This document shows positions 44,364 to 54,598 of a stretch of 64,000 nt of DNA, in pieces. The notes below the pieces were generated by a model. That model was not told the origin of the DNA. It saw nothing but the letters and a program-made list of their open reading frames with translations, and made no database searches. Origin of the DNA: Treponema vincentii (GTDB lineage: Bacteria; Spirochaetota; Spirochaetia; Treponematales; Treponemataceae). The DNA lies in the NCBI RefSeq assembly GCF_018336815.1, contig NZ_CP050497.1:1364001-1428000 (forward strand), given 5' to 3'. The stretch's first letter is position 1. The number at the start of each line of letters is the position of its first letter. The position numbers were made by a program, and so were the translations under genes.

Positions 44364-47300
44364 ATGGCACGCAGTAAGTACGGAACAACGCCGTGGGGCG
44401 CATGGTTTTTACGGATGATCGAAAGTTATGACGGCGACGGGCGGGTGTCGCGGGGGAAAAGTTACGCGAATACCGGTAAGGTAGATTCCCTCGTTATTAC
44501 CGGCAATAAAGTTGCAGCCCGCGTCGCGGGGCATTACGACCCGTGGTACTATATTTCGCTCACCTTTCCCCCTATTTCCGAACCGAACCGTAAAAAATTG
44601 GAAAAAATCTTAACGGAGCATCCCGCCGACTTCATCGCATTGGGAAGCGGTACGATGACGGAACGCCTTGTAACGCTCTTTGAGGCAAAAGATATACGGT
44701 TTATTCCCCGCCGCTGGAGCCTTATCGAAAGCGATTGCTCCTGTCCCGACTCAGCCTCTCTGTGTAAACACATTGCCGCGGTGCTGTATATACTCGCAAA
44801 AGAAATCGACCACGATCCGCGGCTCCTCTTTCAGCTTGCGGGAATTGATCTTGCCGAACTGCGGAAAAAGATATTGCCCGTCGCACGGGAGATGTCCGCC
44901 GAACCGGCTCTAACCGTCGTACCGGAGCAGTGCGTAGCATCGGCGGATGATACTGCCCCTGTAGCGAATACGGCAATGGGTGTTACACCGACGGCAAGTA
45001 CTGCAGCGTGTGAAACACCGAATGCTGATACGGTTGCCGTCGGTGGAATAACAGCCGGTCAAGTATCCGATACCGCGCTTGAAACACCGGCAACCGGTAA
45101 TGCCTCAACTGCCGGAGCGCAAAGGAAAGCGAGGCAATCCGGCGCGGCGGGTACGGCGGCTAAAGCATCGTCTCTTCCGGTGCCGTCGGAATCTGAGTGC
45201 GAACATCCGGTGCCGTTATCCCTGCGCTGTGCGGATGAGCCTGCGCCGGACGTACCGGCGGAGCTTCCCCGCTTTCCGCTTGAAGAATCGTTTTTATCGC
45301 TGATTTCCGCGCTGCTTCCGCCGCTTACACCGTTTTATGATGATGACTTGGTGGCAGCCTTTAAAGAGCTATACCATAAACTGATTGTCCGGCAGAACAA
45401 AGAATTCGAGTTGACGCTTGAACAGCGGATTGCCGTTTTAATGAAATCCGGTACGGGCTGCGCCTCGGCGGCAGCGCTGTGCGGTTCAAGCCGCCTTTTG
45501 TACACGCCGGTTCGGCTCGATACGGCAAAATTGCCGAAGCAAAAAACGGCAGGTATTCCGGCTTTCCCCTTGCAGAAAGAAGCAGCGTTGCAGCTCCGCG
45601 TGCGGCTTCCGAACGGTACGGAGGCGGCGCTGACGCTCGTGCAAGCACTTCACCTCCTGCGCGGTGTTACGCCTGCCGCGGATTCTCCTGACGGCATGAA
45701 AGTAGTATATACGGTACTGACGCTCGGAGAGCGGCTCGTTGCCGAATCCGCACTGCTGCCGGCGGTATACCTCGATCCGGTAACGCGGAAACTGGCGATA
45801 TTTTGGAAGCCGCTGACTTCGGCGCAGGCTGTTTCCGCTGCAATCGACCGCTGCGCTCTCTTTATTACCGAAGCATTTTTTCCGCAAGTTAAGAGCTGGG
45901 GCAGGCGGTACTGCGCCGAACTACTGCTGACGGCGTTCCTCACCGAATATGTACATACTGCCGGTTTTATGCCCGCCGGTATCCGCCAAGCGGAACAGGA
46001 AATTGCGGCTCTCTTTTTCCAAGGCGCGACTATCAACACGAAGGCGCCGGGTATGCGCCGTCTTCCCGCATCGATTACCCGCTGGCTTGCCGCGCTCTAC
46101 TACGACAGCAACAGCCTCCGTTTTCGGCTCATTTTAGAGGAAGCGAAAAAATCCGACTTTCAAATTTCCGCCGAGGTTTGCCACAGCGAAGAAACGAACA
46201 ACCGGTTCGTACCGTTTTCCCGTATCGCCGACTCCGTACAGCTGGAAAGCAAAACGGTGGAGTTCGCGATTGCGCTTTCCGCATATCTGCCGAAATTAAC
46301 GGAGATGATCGGGCAAAAGTCGGTTCCGCTTACGCAGGAAGAGACGGCGGTGTTTTTACGGACGGCGGCGCCGCTCCTCTCCCGTTTTGGGATAGAGGTT
46401 GTACTGCCTAAGACGCTGCAGCGGGCGCTGAAACCGCGGGCGGTGTTCCAGCTGAAACGACAAAAAGGAGCCGGCGCCGTACAGTCGTACCTCAGCCTTG
46501 ATAACCTGATGGATTATGACCGCAGCATTATGCTCGGCGATACCGTCATCAGCGCCAAGAAATTCCGCGCATTGATGAAGCAAAGCAGCGGTTTGGTGAA
46601 ATTCAACGACCGCTACATCCTTGTCGATCCCGAACACACGGCGCGCCTTCTCGAAACCATGCAGCACGAAAGACCCGACATCAACGAGGTCATTCAAGGG
46701 ACGCTGACCGGAGATACCGTCATGGCGGACGGCGCGCCGTTTTCCTATTCGCTCTTTCAGGAAACAAACGCCGCAGTGCCCCGCACATTGCAGGCGAGGC
46801 TCCGGCCGTATCAGGAAAAAGGGTTTCAGTGGCTCTATTCTACCATTAAAAGCGGTTTCGGCTGTCTGTTGGGTGATGATATGGGACTCGGTAAAACGCT
46901 GCAAGTTATCGCCCTCATTCTCAAATTAAAAGAACAGGGCTTTGAGCATAGCGGCATCCTTATCACGGCTCCGGCGAGTCTTTTACCGAACTGGGAACAT
47001 GAGCTGCACACCTTTGCTCCGTCGCTTCGTTGTACAATCTTGCACGGACAGGGGCGGCGGTTTTCCGCGAAGTCTGACATTCACATTACGACATACCAGA
47101 CCCTCCAGCGGGATGTAAAAAAACTTTCCGAAAAGACCTTTGACTGCCTGATTATCGATGAAGCGCAGGCGGTTAAAAATACACAGACCAAAAACGCCCA
47201 AGCGCTCAGGCTTGTGCAGGCACAGTCCCGCATCGCGATGACCGGTACGCCGGTTGAAAACAGCCTTGAGGATATGCGCGCCTTGTTCGATTTTATCATT

Positions 47301-48185
47301 CCGGGCTATCTCGGCTCTGCGGAAACCTTCCGTAAAAAATGGCGCATACCCATCGAGCTGCACGGCGATGCGGAGACTGCGGAATCATTCCAAAAGATTA
47401 CCGCGCCGTTTTTACTCCGCCGCCTTAAAACCGACCCTGTCGTTATTTCCGACTTACCCGAAAAAGTGATTACGCCGCAATACTGTCGCCTGACACCGGA
47501 GCAAATCGCGCTGTACGAAAGCCTTGTTGAAACGCAGCTGAAAAGCGTGTTGAAGACCGAAGACGGGATTAAGCGGAATGCGTTGGTACTGAAACTGCTG
47601 ACCGCCTTAAAGCAGGTGTGCAACCATCCCCATGTCTACGACGAAAGCTTTCAGACCGATGTAGGGCTTTCCGGAAAAACTGCGGCGCTGATGCAGCTGC
47701 TCGGCGAAATATTGGACGCCGGCGAAAAGACGCTGATTTTCAGCCAATACACGCAAACGCTCTTTTTATTGCGGAAGCTGATACAGGAGCAATTCGGAGA
47801 TGAGCCGTTGCTGCTGCATGGACAGATGCCGCTTACCGCACGAAAGGCCGCAGTCGAATCGTTCCAAACCGATCCGGCGCAGCGCATCTTTCTTATTTCG
47901 CTCAAGGCAGGCGGCACCGGCTTAAACCTTACCGCCGCGACCCGCGTTATCCACTTTGACCTCTGGTACAACCCTGCGATAGAAGATCAGGCGACCGACC
48001 GCGCATTCCGAATCGGGCAGCACAACACCGTGTTTGTGTCCCGTTTTATCTGCGCCGGTACCTTTGAAGAAAAAATCGACGAGATGATTCAGAAGAAGCG
48101 GCATATCTCACAGATGACCTTGAGCGGCGGCGAATCGTGGATCGGCAAGATGAGCAACGCAGAACTTGCCGAGTTGTTTGAGTAA
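44364..48185 (+). CDS. SNF2-family DNA helicase/ATPase with a SWIM zinc finger
   Basis: 1273 aa. The SWIM finger (CSCPDSASLCKH, CxCx6CxH) is near residue 125. A Thr/Ala-rich low-complexity insert spans ~185-295. The SNF2 core begins with GCLLGDDMGLGKTLQVIALI near 835, with IIDEAQAVKN near 930, MTGTPVENSLEDM near 957, and the helicase C half LLLHGQMPLTARKAAVESFQ and AGGTGLNLTAATRVIHFDLW near 1190, ending in AFRIGQ. It uses ATP to move on DNA. Bacterial SWIM-SNF2 proteins are thought to act on RNA polymerase or nucleoid complexes. It stands alone, with a TTGCGT/TATAAA-like region before it. Confidence 0.93.
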   Translation: MARSKYGTTPWGAWFLRMIESYDGDGRVSRGKSYANTGKVDSLVITGNKVAARVAGHYDPWYYISLTFPPISEPNRKKLEKILTEHPADFIALGSGTMTERLVTLFEAKDIRFIPRRWSLIESDCSCPDSASLCKHIAAVLYILAKEIDHDPRLLFQLAGIDLAELRKKILPVAREMSAEPALTVVPEQCVASADDTAPVANTAMGVTPTASTAACETPNADTVAVGGITAGQVSDTALETPATGNASTAGAQRKARQSGAAGTAAKASSLPVPSESECEHPVPLSLRCADEPAPDVPAELPRFPLEESFLSLISALLPPLTPFYDDDLVAAFKELYHKLIVRQNKEFELTLEQRIAVLMKSGTGCASAAALCGSSRLLYTPVRLDTAKLPKQKTAGIPAFPLQKEAALQLRVRLPNGTEAALTLVQALHLLRGVTPAADSPDGMKVVYTVLTLGERLVAESALLPAVYLDPVTRKLAIFWKPLTSAQAVSAAIDRCALFITEAFFPQVKSWGRRYCAELLLTAFLTEYVHTAGFMPAGIRQAEQEIAALFFQGATINTKAPGMRRLPASITRWLAALYYDSNSLRFRLILEEAKKSDFQISAEVCHSEETNNRFVPFSRIADSVQLESKTVEFAIALSAYLPKLTEMIGQKSVPLTQEETAVFLRTAAPLLSRFGIEVVLPKTLQRALKPRAVFQLKRQKGAGAVQSYLSLDNLMDYDRSIMLGDTVISAKKFRALMKQSSGLVKFNDRYILVDPEHTARLLETMQHERPDINEVIQGTLTGDTVMADGAPFSYSLFQETNAAVPRTLQARLRPYQEKGFQWLYSTIKSGFGCLLGDDMGLGKTLQVIALILKLKEQGFEHSGILITAPASLLPNWEHELHTFAPSLRCTILHGQGRRFSAKSDIHITTYQTLQRDVKKLSEKTFDCLIIDEAQAVKNTQTKNAQALRLVQAQSRIAMTGTPVENSLEDMRALFDFIIPGYLGSAETFRKKWRIPIELHGDAETAESFQKITAPFLLRRLKTDPVVISDLPEKVITPQYCRLTPEQIALYESLVETQLKSVLKTEDGIKRNALVLKLLTALKQVCNHPHVYDESFQTDVGLSGKTAALMQLLGEILDAGEKTLIFSQYTQTLFLLRKLIQEQFGDEPLLLHGQMPLTARKAAVESFQTDPAQRIFLISLKAGGTGLNLTAATRVIHFDLWYNPAIEDQATDRAFRIGQHNTVFVSRFICAGTFEEKIDEMIQKKRHISQMTLSGGESWIGKMSNAELAELFE

Positions 48186-48207
48186 CTTTGAGGCAGGGGA
48201 CTAAGCC

Positions 48208-48687
48208 CTAGAGTTTCGGTAGAAAGTCTTTGTAAATACCGGGCGTAGAGCCGTCAATTAAAACGGCGCCGACGGTTTTTTGATAGAAGGCTTCGGGGCC
48301 TACTCCTCCGATAATGGCATACGCATACCCTTCGTTGCGTAAGGCATGGAGCGATGCGAGCAGCAGCGCTTTGCCGATTCCTTTCCCCTGTTCATCTTCC
48401 AATACCTTTGTAGGGCCGAAAAAGTCGGGCGCGGTTGCGTTATAGCACGCATATCCGAGTATGTTCTGCCCGCGGGTAGCGATAAAGCAACTCACCGGTA
48501 TGCGGGAAAAGCAGGTATCGCATTCGCCTGCTGCGCTTAAAGTGGAATGTTCTTTTACCCATTCAACGATTCGGAACTTATCAGGCGTCATCGCGCGCCG
48601 GATATGCACATCGTATTTCCGCTGCAATTCTGCGTAAAGCTCTTCTGCCGGAGACAGCCGGAGCAAGTTTACCAACATATCAGCCAT
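48208..48687 (-). CDS. GNAT-family N-acetyltransferase
   Basis: 159 aa. The acetyl-CoA loop is seen as KVLEDEQGKGIGKALLLASL near residue 95, preceded by the strand NILGYACYNATA and followed by YAYAIIGGVGPEAFYQKTVG. The substrate is unknown. It lies 16 bp after nagZ on the same strand, so it is probably co-transcribed with the cell-wall group, but that does not fix its target. Confidence 0.88.
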   Translation of the reverse strand: MADMLVNLLRLSPAEELYAELQRKYDVHIRRAMTPDKFRIVEWVKEHSTLSAAGECDTCFSRIPVSCFIATRGQNILGYACYNATAPDFFGPTKVLEDEQGKGIGKALLLASLHALRNEGYAYAIIGGVGPEAFYQKTVGAVLIDGSTPGIYKDFLPKL

Positions 48688-48703
48688 AGTTTTTACCTTT
48701 TAC

Positions 48704-50269
48704 TTATTCAAGCACAACCTTTGGGATAGTAACGCTGAAATGCCCTTCCGGTTTGGCATTCGTTTTGAGCATCTCGGTGATACAGGATAGCACTGCGTTG
48801 CTGTATTCATAGGCAGCGAGGCCGCAGACGGTATCGGGCAGGCAGCCGAGGTCGTAGGGATTGCGTAGGGCAACGGCGATCATCGGTTTATGCAGACGTG
48901 CAAGGGCTTGGATCAATTTGAGCTGTCCCTGTTTTACGTGTCCATTGTAGCTCGCTGCGGCGATACCGGTAGCCGATTCCGCCTGCGCAACGATTCGCGC
49001 GATTTCCGCTTCGTCAGGGTCGATCGACGTATCAATACCGGTGCCGCCGAATGCGATTTGCATGGAGCGTGCAAAGCTGATTGAATTATCGACATCGTTC
49101 GACACATTGGTAACAATGAACGGCTGCGGACCGGCAAAAAACGGCTTATCCCCGAGGTTAGGAAATCCGCTTTCGGGGAGATGATAGCCCGTCAGCGTTT
49201 TGCGCCGAAGACTTGCAATGGTTTTCCGATATTCTTCCATCGTTTTTTCCGGCAGCGGCTGTGCGGGTTTGAATTGCTTTTTTAAGCCGATAATCTTTTC
49301 GGCTGCCTGTTCGATGGTCGTGAAGGAAATCTGCTTTTCTGCACAGGCGCGCGTTACCGTTTCGATGGCGGCGCAGGCAGTCGGTATGGTGTGGGAGATA
49401 AAAATCAGTTCGATACCTGCGTTGATTGCCGCCGCAGCGCTTTCCGCGGTGCCGAAGTACGTTTGCATCGCTTTCATTTCCATACAGTCGCTGATAACCA
49501 ACCCGTTAAATCCGAGTTCTTCTTTTAATAAACCGGTTACGATTTTTTTTGAGATGGTCGCAGGGAATTGTTCATCGATGGCGGGAAAGAGAATATGCGA
49601 GATGGTAACTGCGGGAAGCTGCCCCGTTTTGATGACCTGCGCAAAAGGTGCTATTTCCGTTTGTTCCAGTTCAGCTCTTGATTTACGGACGGTCGGTAAC
49701 GTGAGGTGCGAATCGACCGATGTATCGCCGTGCCCGGGAAAATGCTTTGCCGCACTGAGTACGCCGCCTGCGGTGAGTCCCCGTACCATCTGCAGCCCGT
49801 AGCGGCCGACAAGGGTAGGGTCATCTCCGTAGCTGCGTACCCCGATAACCGGATTATGCGGATTGGAATTGACGTCCAGCACAGGGCTTAAGTCAAAGTT
49901 TACGCCATGGGCATGGAGAATTTCCCCGGTGATTTTACCGGCGGTGTAGGCGTTCAGTTCATCGCCGGTTGCCGCCAGCGCCATTGCGCCGGGTACGTTA
50001 TAGTAGTCTTCAGCAAGCCGTGAAACCGCTCCTCCTTCTTGGTCAATTGTGATAAAGGCAGGGTGTCCGGTTTCAGCGGTAATCAAGGTTTGTATGTCCG
50101 TGCAGAGCCTTTTCAGTTGTGCAAGGCTTGTAATATTATGCTTAAAGAGGATGACATTGCCGACCTTATATTTTTTTACCAATGCGATAAAGTCTTCCGG
50201 CATTTCCGTTCCCGGAAAACCGCAGGCAAACATCTGTCCGATATACTCGGTTAATATTGTGCTGTTCAT
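48704..50269 (-). CDS. nagZ: Glycoside hydrolase family 3 beta-N-acetylglucosaminidase (NagZ-like)
   Basis: 521 aa. The GH3 NagZ motif KHFPGHGDTSVDSH is near residue 175, with ITIDQEGGAVSRL near 74, GVNFDLSPVLDVNSNP near 121 and the nucleophile Asp in LVISDCMEMKAM near 253. It removes GlcNAc from muropeptides. It has no signal peptide, so it acts in the cytoplasm. The C-terminal ~190 residues form a second domain, as in longer GH3 enzymes. It follows namZ by 12 bp; together they would split GlcNAc-MurNAc chains into single sugars. Confidence 0.92.
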   Translation of the reverse strand: MNSTILTEYIGQMFACGFPGTEMPEDFIALVKKYKVGNVILFKHNITSLAQLKRLCTDIQTLITAETGHPAFITIDQEGGAVSRLAEDYYNVPGAMALAATGDELNAYTAGKITGEILHAHGVNFDLSPVLDVNSNPHNPVIGVRSYGDDPTLVGRYGLQMVRGLTAGGVLSAAKHFPGHGDTSVDSHLTLPTVRKSRAELEQTEIAPFAQVIKTGQLPAVTISHILFPAIDEQFPATISKKIVTGLLKEELGFNGLVISDCMEMKAMQTYFGTAESAAAAINAGIELIFISHTIPTACAAIETVTRACAEKQISFTTIEQAAEKIIGLKKQFKPAQPLPEKTMEEYRKTIASLRRKTLTGYHLPESGFPNLGDKPFFAGPQPFIVTNVSNDVDNSISFARSMQIAFGGTGIDTSIDPDEAEIARIVAQAESATGIAAASYNGHVKQGQLKLIQALARLHKPMIAVALRNPYDLGCLPDTVCGLAAYEYSNAVLSCITEMLKTNAKPEGHFSVTIPKVVLE

Positions 50270-50281
50270 AGCTGTTCTCTC

Positions 50282-51439
50282 CTACGAGTAGATAAAAAAC
50301 GGCCTGATACGCCGGTAAAAAGCTTCCGCTTCTTTTTCAAATATGCTGCACACTTCGGCTGAGGAAGAGGCTGTCCGCAATAGGTTGTCTCCGCCGAGCC
50401 GGTCTATCGACGCTGAAATGTTCCCCTCCGCGGCGGTTGCTTCCGCAGGGGGTAAAAATCGGAAATCATCGGGATAGGCGGTTTTAACGGCAAATAAGAG
50501 CGTTACGCCCGTTTTAACCGGCTCGAAGGCTTTGTGGTCGGTGATAAAAAGCTGTATGCCGCGGCATGGCGCGCCTACATATTTGGAGGCGGAAGGGGTA
50601 AAACGGGCGGGTAAAAAATGTACGCCGCGTAACCCTGCCGCATTCATCGTATCGGCAAGTTTTTCCCCCTCTATGTACGGAGCGCCGATAAGGGTAAACG
50701 GATTTGCCGTACCTCTGCCTTCCGATACATCGGTTCCTTCAAACAGCGCGGTACCCGGATAGGCGAGCGTATTGTCAAAGTGCGGTAGGTTGGGGGATGG
50801 CGGTATCCACACGCGATCGGTTTCGGTAAAAAGCATATCGCGGCGCCAGTGTTCCATCGGCACAATGTGCAGTGAGCACCTCAGCTGTTCCTCGGTATGT
50901 ACCATTCGTGCAAGTTCGGCGGCGGTTAAACCGTACCGGATACACAGCGGGTACATACCGACAAAACTTTCAAAGTCTTTTTTTACGATGTTACCTTCCG
51001 TTTTAACGCCGCCGAGCGGATTAGGCCGGTCGAGAACGATAAAATCCTTACCGTGAGCCGATGCTGCCCGTATTGCGAGTATCAATGTAGAGATGTAGGT
51101 ATAAAACCGGACGCCGACATCTTGAATGTCGTACACTAAGGTATCGATATTGACCAGCATGTCGGGTTTAAAATCTTGCCCGTCTCGCCGATAGAGGCTG
51201 TAGAGCGGAATACCGGAAACAGATTTGTTCTCGCCTTCCCATACCGTGCCGGCATCTTCGCAGCCGTAAAGCCCGTGCTCCGGTGCAAAGAGGGCGCGTA
51301 CCCTATACCGTTCAGCAAGTATTTTCCACGAAGGGATAAAATCTTTAGAAAGACCGGACAGCGATGTGATAACGCCGAGCTTTCTCCCCTTAAAAAGAGA
51401 ATCGAAATTATGTATCCGGTCTATTCCGTTCAATACCAT
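50282..51439 (-). CDS. namZ: DUF1343 / NamZ-type exo-beta-N-acetylmuramidase (GH171)
   Basis: 385 aa. KLGVITSLSGLSKDF near residue 20, ALFAPEHGLYGCEDAG near 50, LVYDIQDVGVRFYTYISTL near 102, FIVLDRPNPLGGVKTEG near 135 and LAYPGTALFEGTDVSEGRGT near 228 are the conserved blocks of DUF1343, whose founding member NamZ cuts MurNAc from the non-reducing end of peptidoglycan fragments. Beside nagZ this makes a peptidoglycan-sugar salvage pair. No signal peptide is visible, unlike many NamZ proteins, so this copy may act in the cytoplasm. Confidence 0.88.
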   Translation of the reverse strand: MVLNGIDRIHNFDSLFKGRKLGVITSLSGLSKDFIPSWKILAERYRVRALFAPEHGLYGCEDAGTVWEGENKSVSGIPLYSLYRRDGQDFKPDMLVNIDTLVYDIQDVGVRFYTYISTLILAIRAASAHGKDFIVLDRPNPLGGVKTEGNIVKKDFESFVGMYPLCIRYGLTAAELARMVHTEEQLRCSLHIVPMEHWRRDMLFTETDRVWIPPSPNLPHFDNTLAYPGTALFEGTDVSEGRGTANPFTLIGAPYIEGEKLADTMNAAGLRGVHFLPARFTPSASKYVGAPCRGIQLFITDHKAFEPVKTGVTLLFAVKTAYPDDFRFLPPAEATAAEGNISASIDRLGGDNLLRTASSSAEVCSIFEKEAEAFYRRIRPFFIYS

Positions 51440-51472
51440 AAAATATTAACACAGCGCAAAAACCGGCGGATC

Positions 51473-51886
51473 CTACTGCTTTGTTTTAATGCCGAGTTTT
51501 TCTGCAGCGCGGGTATGGTCGATTTTTGCAAGTTTATAATAATCGGGCGGCAAATGCATCGCCATCGGTCCTTCATATTGAGCAATGATCTTTTCGAGTA
51601 TGGTATATGCATCCTTCCATTGATGCCGTTTGATATGCAAGTGTGCAATTTCATATTGAGCGGCGATGCAAGCGCTTTCATCGTCGGCAAAACGTTTCAG
51701 TATAGTTTCATAATAGACACGTGCAGCGCGGTAGTTACCGGAATCGAAGGCTTCTTGCGCTTTTTGTGTTAAATCCGCTGCGCTTGCCTCTTCCGGTATT
51801 TCGGATTCTTTAGGGACAGTCATGCACGAAGCAAGACAGAGCGCCATAATCGCACAGCATAAATATATAGTATGTTTTATCTTCAT
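51473..51886 (-). CDS. Small TPR-like lipoprotein
   Basis: 137 aa from ATG 51886, preceded by AGGAG at 9 bases. Signal MKIKHTIYLCCAIMALCLAS, then Cys21. The mature part has TPR-like helices (LTQKAQEAFDSGNYRAARVY, CIAAQYEIAHLHIKRHQWKD). It sits between the OmpA-like gene and namZ, 34 bp from the latter, so a role in holding envelope or cell-wall proteins is likely by context only. Confidence 0.75.
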   Translation of the reverse strand: MKIKHTIYLCCAIMALCLASCMTVPKESEIPEEASAADLTQKAQEAFDSGNYRAARVYYETILKRFADDESACIAAQYEIAHLHIKRHQWKDAYTILEKIIAQYEGPMAMHLPPDYYKLAKIDHTRAAEKLGIKTKQ

Positions 51887-51958
51887 ATTACACACTCCTT
51901 GTATTGATAAATAATGCTTTGGGAATCTCCAAAGTATGAGTTTTTAGATGCCCGATTG

Positions 51959-53269
51959 TTAGTCGCGCATGATGGTAATTTCGACGCGGCGGTTTTTTGC
52001 CCTGTTTTCGGCGGTATCGCTTGGTGCAATAGGACGGGTTGCTCCGTATCCGGCAGTTTGCATTCTATTTGCTTCGATGCTCCGTTTTGCAAGTTCTTCT
52101 GCAATTTTGTCGGCTCGTTGAAGGGAAAGAATACGCTCACCTTCAGGGCGGTTAAGATCTGCCGTATGACCTTCGATTAAGAAGTGCGTATTCGGGCCGA
52201 CTTTTTTAAGCGCTTCTGCAATTACATCAATACGGCCTGTTTCGTCGGGAAGAATTTCAGGCGAATCCGCCACAAACCGGATATCATACATGGTAATTTT
52301 GATAATATTTTTAGGCGCTTTGACGGCGATGTTTTCCGGTTCGCGGTCGAGGAAGAATTTTTCTATATCACGGTACATAAAATAGAACTGTTCATCGACG
52401 AGCGGATATGTCGGAGAAACCTGTAACGTGTCTTTATCACACACAATAACAATCTTTCCTTGGCGCAGCAGCTCGATATTTTCTTTTTTGGCTAGAATTC
52501 GCTCCGCATCCTCGTTGCTGATGATAGGATCAGTTCGGTTATCGCCGAAAACGCCGCGTGCAATAATTCTTAAAGGTTCCGTGCCGATCCTGTCCCGGTA
52601 CTCGCTTTCATCCAATGTACCGGTATACAAAACAATGCCTTGTTTTTTTGCCTGAGCGGGATTAACGATGTTTTTCTCGTAAATCAGATTCATATTTTTA
52701 TTCCAGATTTTCGGAAACAGACAAGGATTGAGTTGCTCACTGGAATACTCGCCATGTACGGGCAGCTGACCGCGGGCATCGATTAAAATGCCGGTGTATA
52801 CCTTACTCGCTGTACCGAGGGGAAAAAACGAAGGGGTATACGGCGCATTGTGTTTTACAAAGAGATTGGCAAGTTCCTGTAAAGGATTTTGATGATAAAC
52901 AATAGCCGTCTGTAATTCTTGAGAGAGAATAGGCGCTGTGCTTTTACCGTTGTTAATAACAGTATTTATATCGGTGAATGAAATTTTTTCTTCTGCCAGA
53001 TAGTTGCCGACCCTGTGGGAAGAATCCACTAATATGGAAAGATAGGCATTCTTTAAGAGAGAAGAGCGGTTCTGCTGGATAAGCCGTATTGCCGCATTTC
53101 TATCGGTCGGCAGGTACAACCCGCTTTTATTTAAATCTAGTGTGATTTTTGAATCTACTTGAGCTGTTTCCCAGTTTTGTACTGTTTGGGATTCCATCCC
53201 CGACGGATAGCCGTAGCAGAAAACTGAAGCAAATAAAACGAAAACGGTAAGGGAAAATGAATGTTTCAT
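51959..53269 (-). CDS. OmpA-family peptidoglycan-binding protein
   Basis: 436 aa with a signal peptide (MKHSFSLTVFVLFASVFCYG). The N-terminal ~300 residues are a unique domain with mixed alpha/beta character. The last ~115 residues are an OmpA domain: FVADSPEILPDETGRIDVIA, then FLIEGHTADLNRPEGERILS and AGYGATRPIAPSDTAENRAK, ending NRRVEI. It would bind diaminopimelate-type (or ornithine-type in treponemes) peptidoglycan in the periplasm. It lies 13 bp after the LysM transglycosylase gene. Confidence 0.88.
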   Translation of the reverse strand: MKHSFSLTVFVLFASVFCYGYPSGMESQTVQNWETAQVDSKITLDLNKSGLYLPTDRNAAIRLIQQNRSSLLKNAYLSILVDSSHRVGNYLAEEKISFTDINTVINNGKSTAPILSQELQTAIVYHQNPLQELANLFVKHNAPYTPSFFPLGTASKVYTGILIDARGQLPVHGEYSSEQLNPCLFPKIWNKNMNLIYEKNIVNPAQAKKQGIVLYTGTLDESEYRDRIGTEPLRIIARGVFGDNRTDPIISNEDAERILAKKENIELLRQGKIVIVCDKDTLQVSPTYPLVDEQFYFMYRDIEKFFLDREPENIAVKAPKNIIKITMYDIRFVADSPEILPDETGRIDVIAEALKKVGPNTHFLIEGHTADLNRPEGERILSLQRADKIAEELAKRSIEANRMQTAGYGATRPIAPSDTAENRAKNRRVEITIMRD

Positions 53270-53282
53270 AGATACGTCCTCG

Positions 53283-54596
53283 TTACAGTATCGGCACTTT
53301 TAGGGTATTCCCTAACTTGAGGACACTGTTTACCGTCAGATTATTCTTTTGAGCTAAAAGTTCGACTGAAACCGAATATTTTAATGCGAGCGACCACAGG
53401 GTATCGCCCTGCCGGATGGTATGCGTGCCGTCAAAATTTCCCGCCTGTGCAACACTCTTGCCCGTATACGCCCCGACTGATTTTAATGCAGGAATCAAAA
53501 TAGTCTTTCCGATTTTCAGCGTTTCCGGTTTAAGGCCGGTGTTATAATTCAAGATACTTTGAACGCTGACCCCATAGTGTTTTGCGAGCGCATAGAGCGT
53601 GTCGCCCGATTTTACACGGTACTGATAGTATTTTATCAGCAACTTATCCGATTGGCTGAGCACCGTTTGCGCCGCTTCGGTATAAGCCGAAGGGAGACGC
53701 AGCTGATATTTGATACTCGGCGGTGTGATAAAGTAACGGAGCGAGGGGTTGAGTTTTCTAATCGCTTCGGATTCAAGGCCGAGTTCCTCTGCAAGTAGCC
53801 GCACATCGATTGCCCGTTTGATTTCAATTGTGGAAGTAGGTTGATGCTCTTCTGTCTTTCCCCAATCGATGTTCAGCTCATCGCTGCGGGAAAGTATTTC
53901 TGCAATGGCAAGGAATTTGGGCACATAGTAGAGTGTTTCTTTTTTTAAGTAACCGTGTTCTGCAAGGTACCAATAGTCTGCCTTGCCTCCTTTTTTGATC
54001 GCTGCTCGTATTGTTCCCACTCCGCTGTTATAGGCAGCGAGTGCAAGCGGCCAGTCATTGAATTGACTGTAATTCCACTTCAGCTTTTTGACCGCAGCGA
54101 CACTCGTTTTCCATGGATCCCGCCGCTCATCAACCCAATCGTCGATATGGATGTTAAAGCCGCCGACACTGTTCCTCATAAATTGCCAAATTCCGACGGC
54201 GCCCGATTTTGAAGTTGCCGTTTCAAAAAAACCCGATTCGATGACAGGCAGGAACAAAAGTTCTGCGGGCATATTTTCGGATTCGAGCAACCCAATGATA
54301 AAATCGCGGTACGGAGCAGAACGCTTCATGATTTTTGAAAGGTAGTTGTAGCCGTCGGCACACATATACTGCTTACGGAATTTTTCGATTAACGGATGAT
54401 CATGAGGAACAAGGGTACTGTGTAAAAACGTGTTGCTTTGAAAACTCTGCAAAAGGGGTTTATTTATATACGTCTCTGTGTCCGCCCCTATCGGCTTTGG
54501 TTGGATATTCGCATAGATAGGGAGAATACACAATGTCCCCGCTATGATGCCGACGCAGAAGTGTTTTATATGTAGTTTTTTACCGGTTAAATGCAT
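53283..54596 (-). CDS. Lytic transglycosylase with two LysM domains (MltD-like)
   Basis: 437 aa from ATG 54596; a GTG at 54632 is possible. An N-terminal TM/signal (HFCVGIIAGTLCILPIYANI) is followed by an SLT domain with the catalytic Glu in LFLPVIESGFFETATSKSGA near residue 118 and GIWQFM, then LALAAYNSGVGTIRAAIKKG near 180. LysM modules are YRVKSGDTLYALAKHYGVSV near 333 and HTIRQGDTLWSLALKYSVSV near 390. It cuts peptidoglycan without water in the periplasm. The start lies 3 bp after the stop of the upstream TPR lipoprotein gene, so they are coupled. Confidence 0.92.
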   Translation of the reverse strand: MHLTGKKLHIKHFCVGIIAGTLCILPIYANIQPKPIGADTETYINKPLLQSFQSNTFLHSTLVPHDHPLIEKFRKQYMCADGYNYLSKIMKRSAPYRDFIIGLLESENMPAELLFLPVIESGFFETATSKSGAVGIWQFMRNSVGGFNIHIDDWVDERRDPWKTSVAAVKKLKWNYSQFNDWPLALAAYNSGVGTIRAAIKKGGKADYWYLAEHGYLKKETLYYVPKFLAIAEILSRSDELNIDWGKTEEHQPTSTIEIKRAIDVRLLAEELGLESEAIRKLNPSLRYFITPPSIKYQLRLPSAYTEAAQTVLSQSDKLLIKYYQYRVKSGDTLYALAKHYGVSVQSILNYNTGLKPETLKIGKTILIPALKSVGAYTGKSVAQAGNFDGTHTIRQGDTLWSLALKYSVSVELLAQKNNLTVNSVLKLGNTLKVPIL

Positions 54597-54598
54597 CC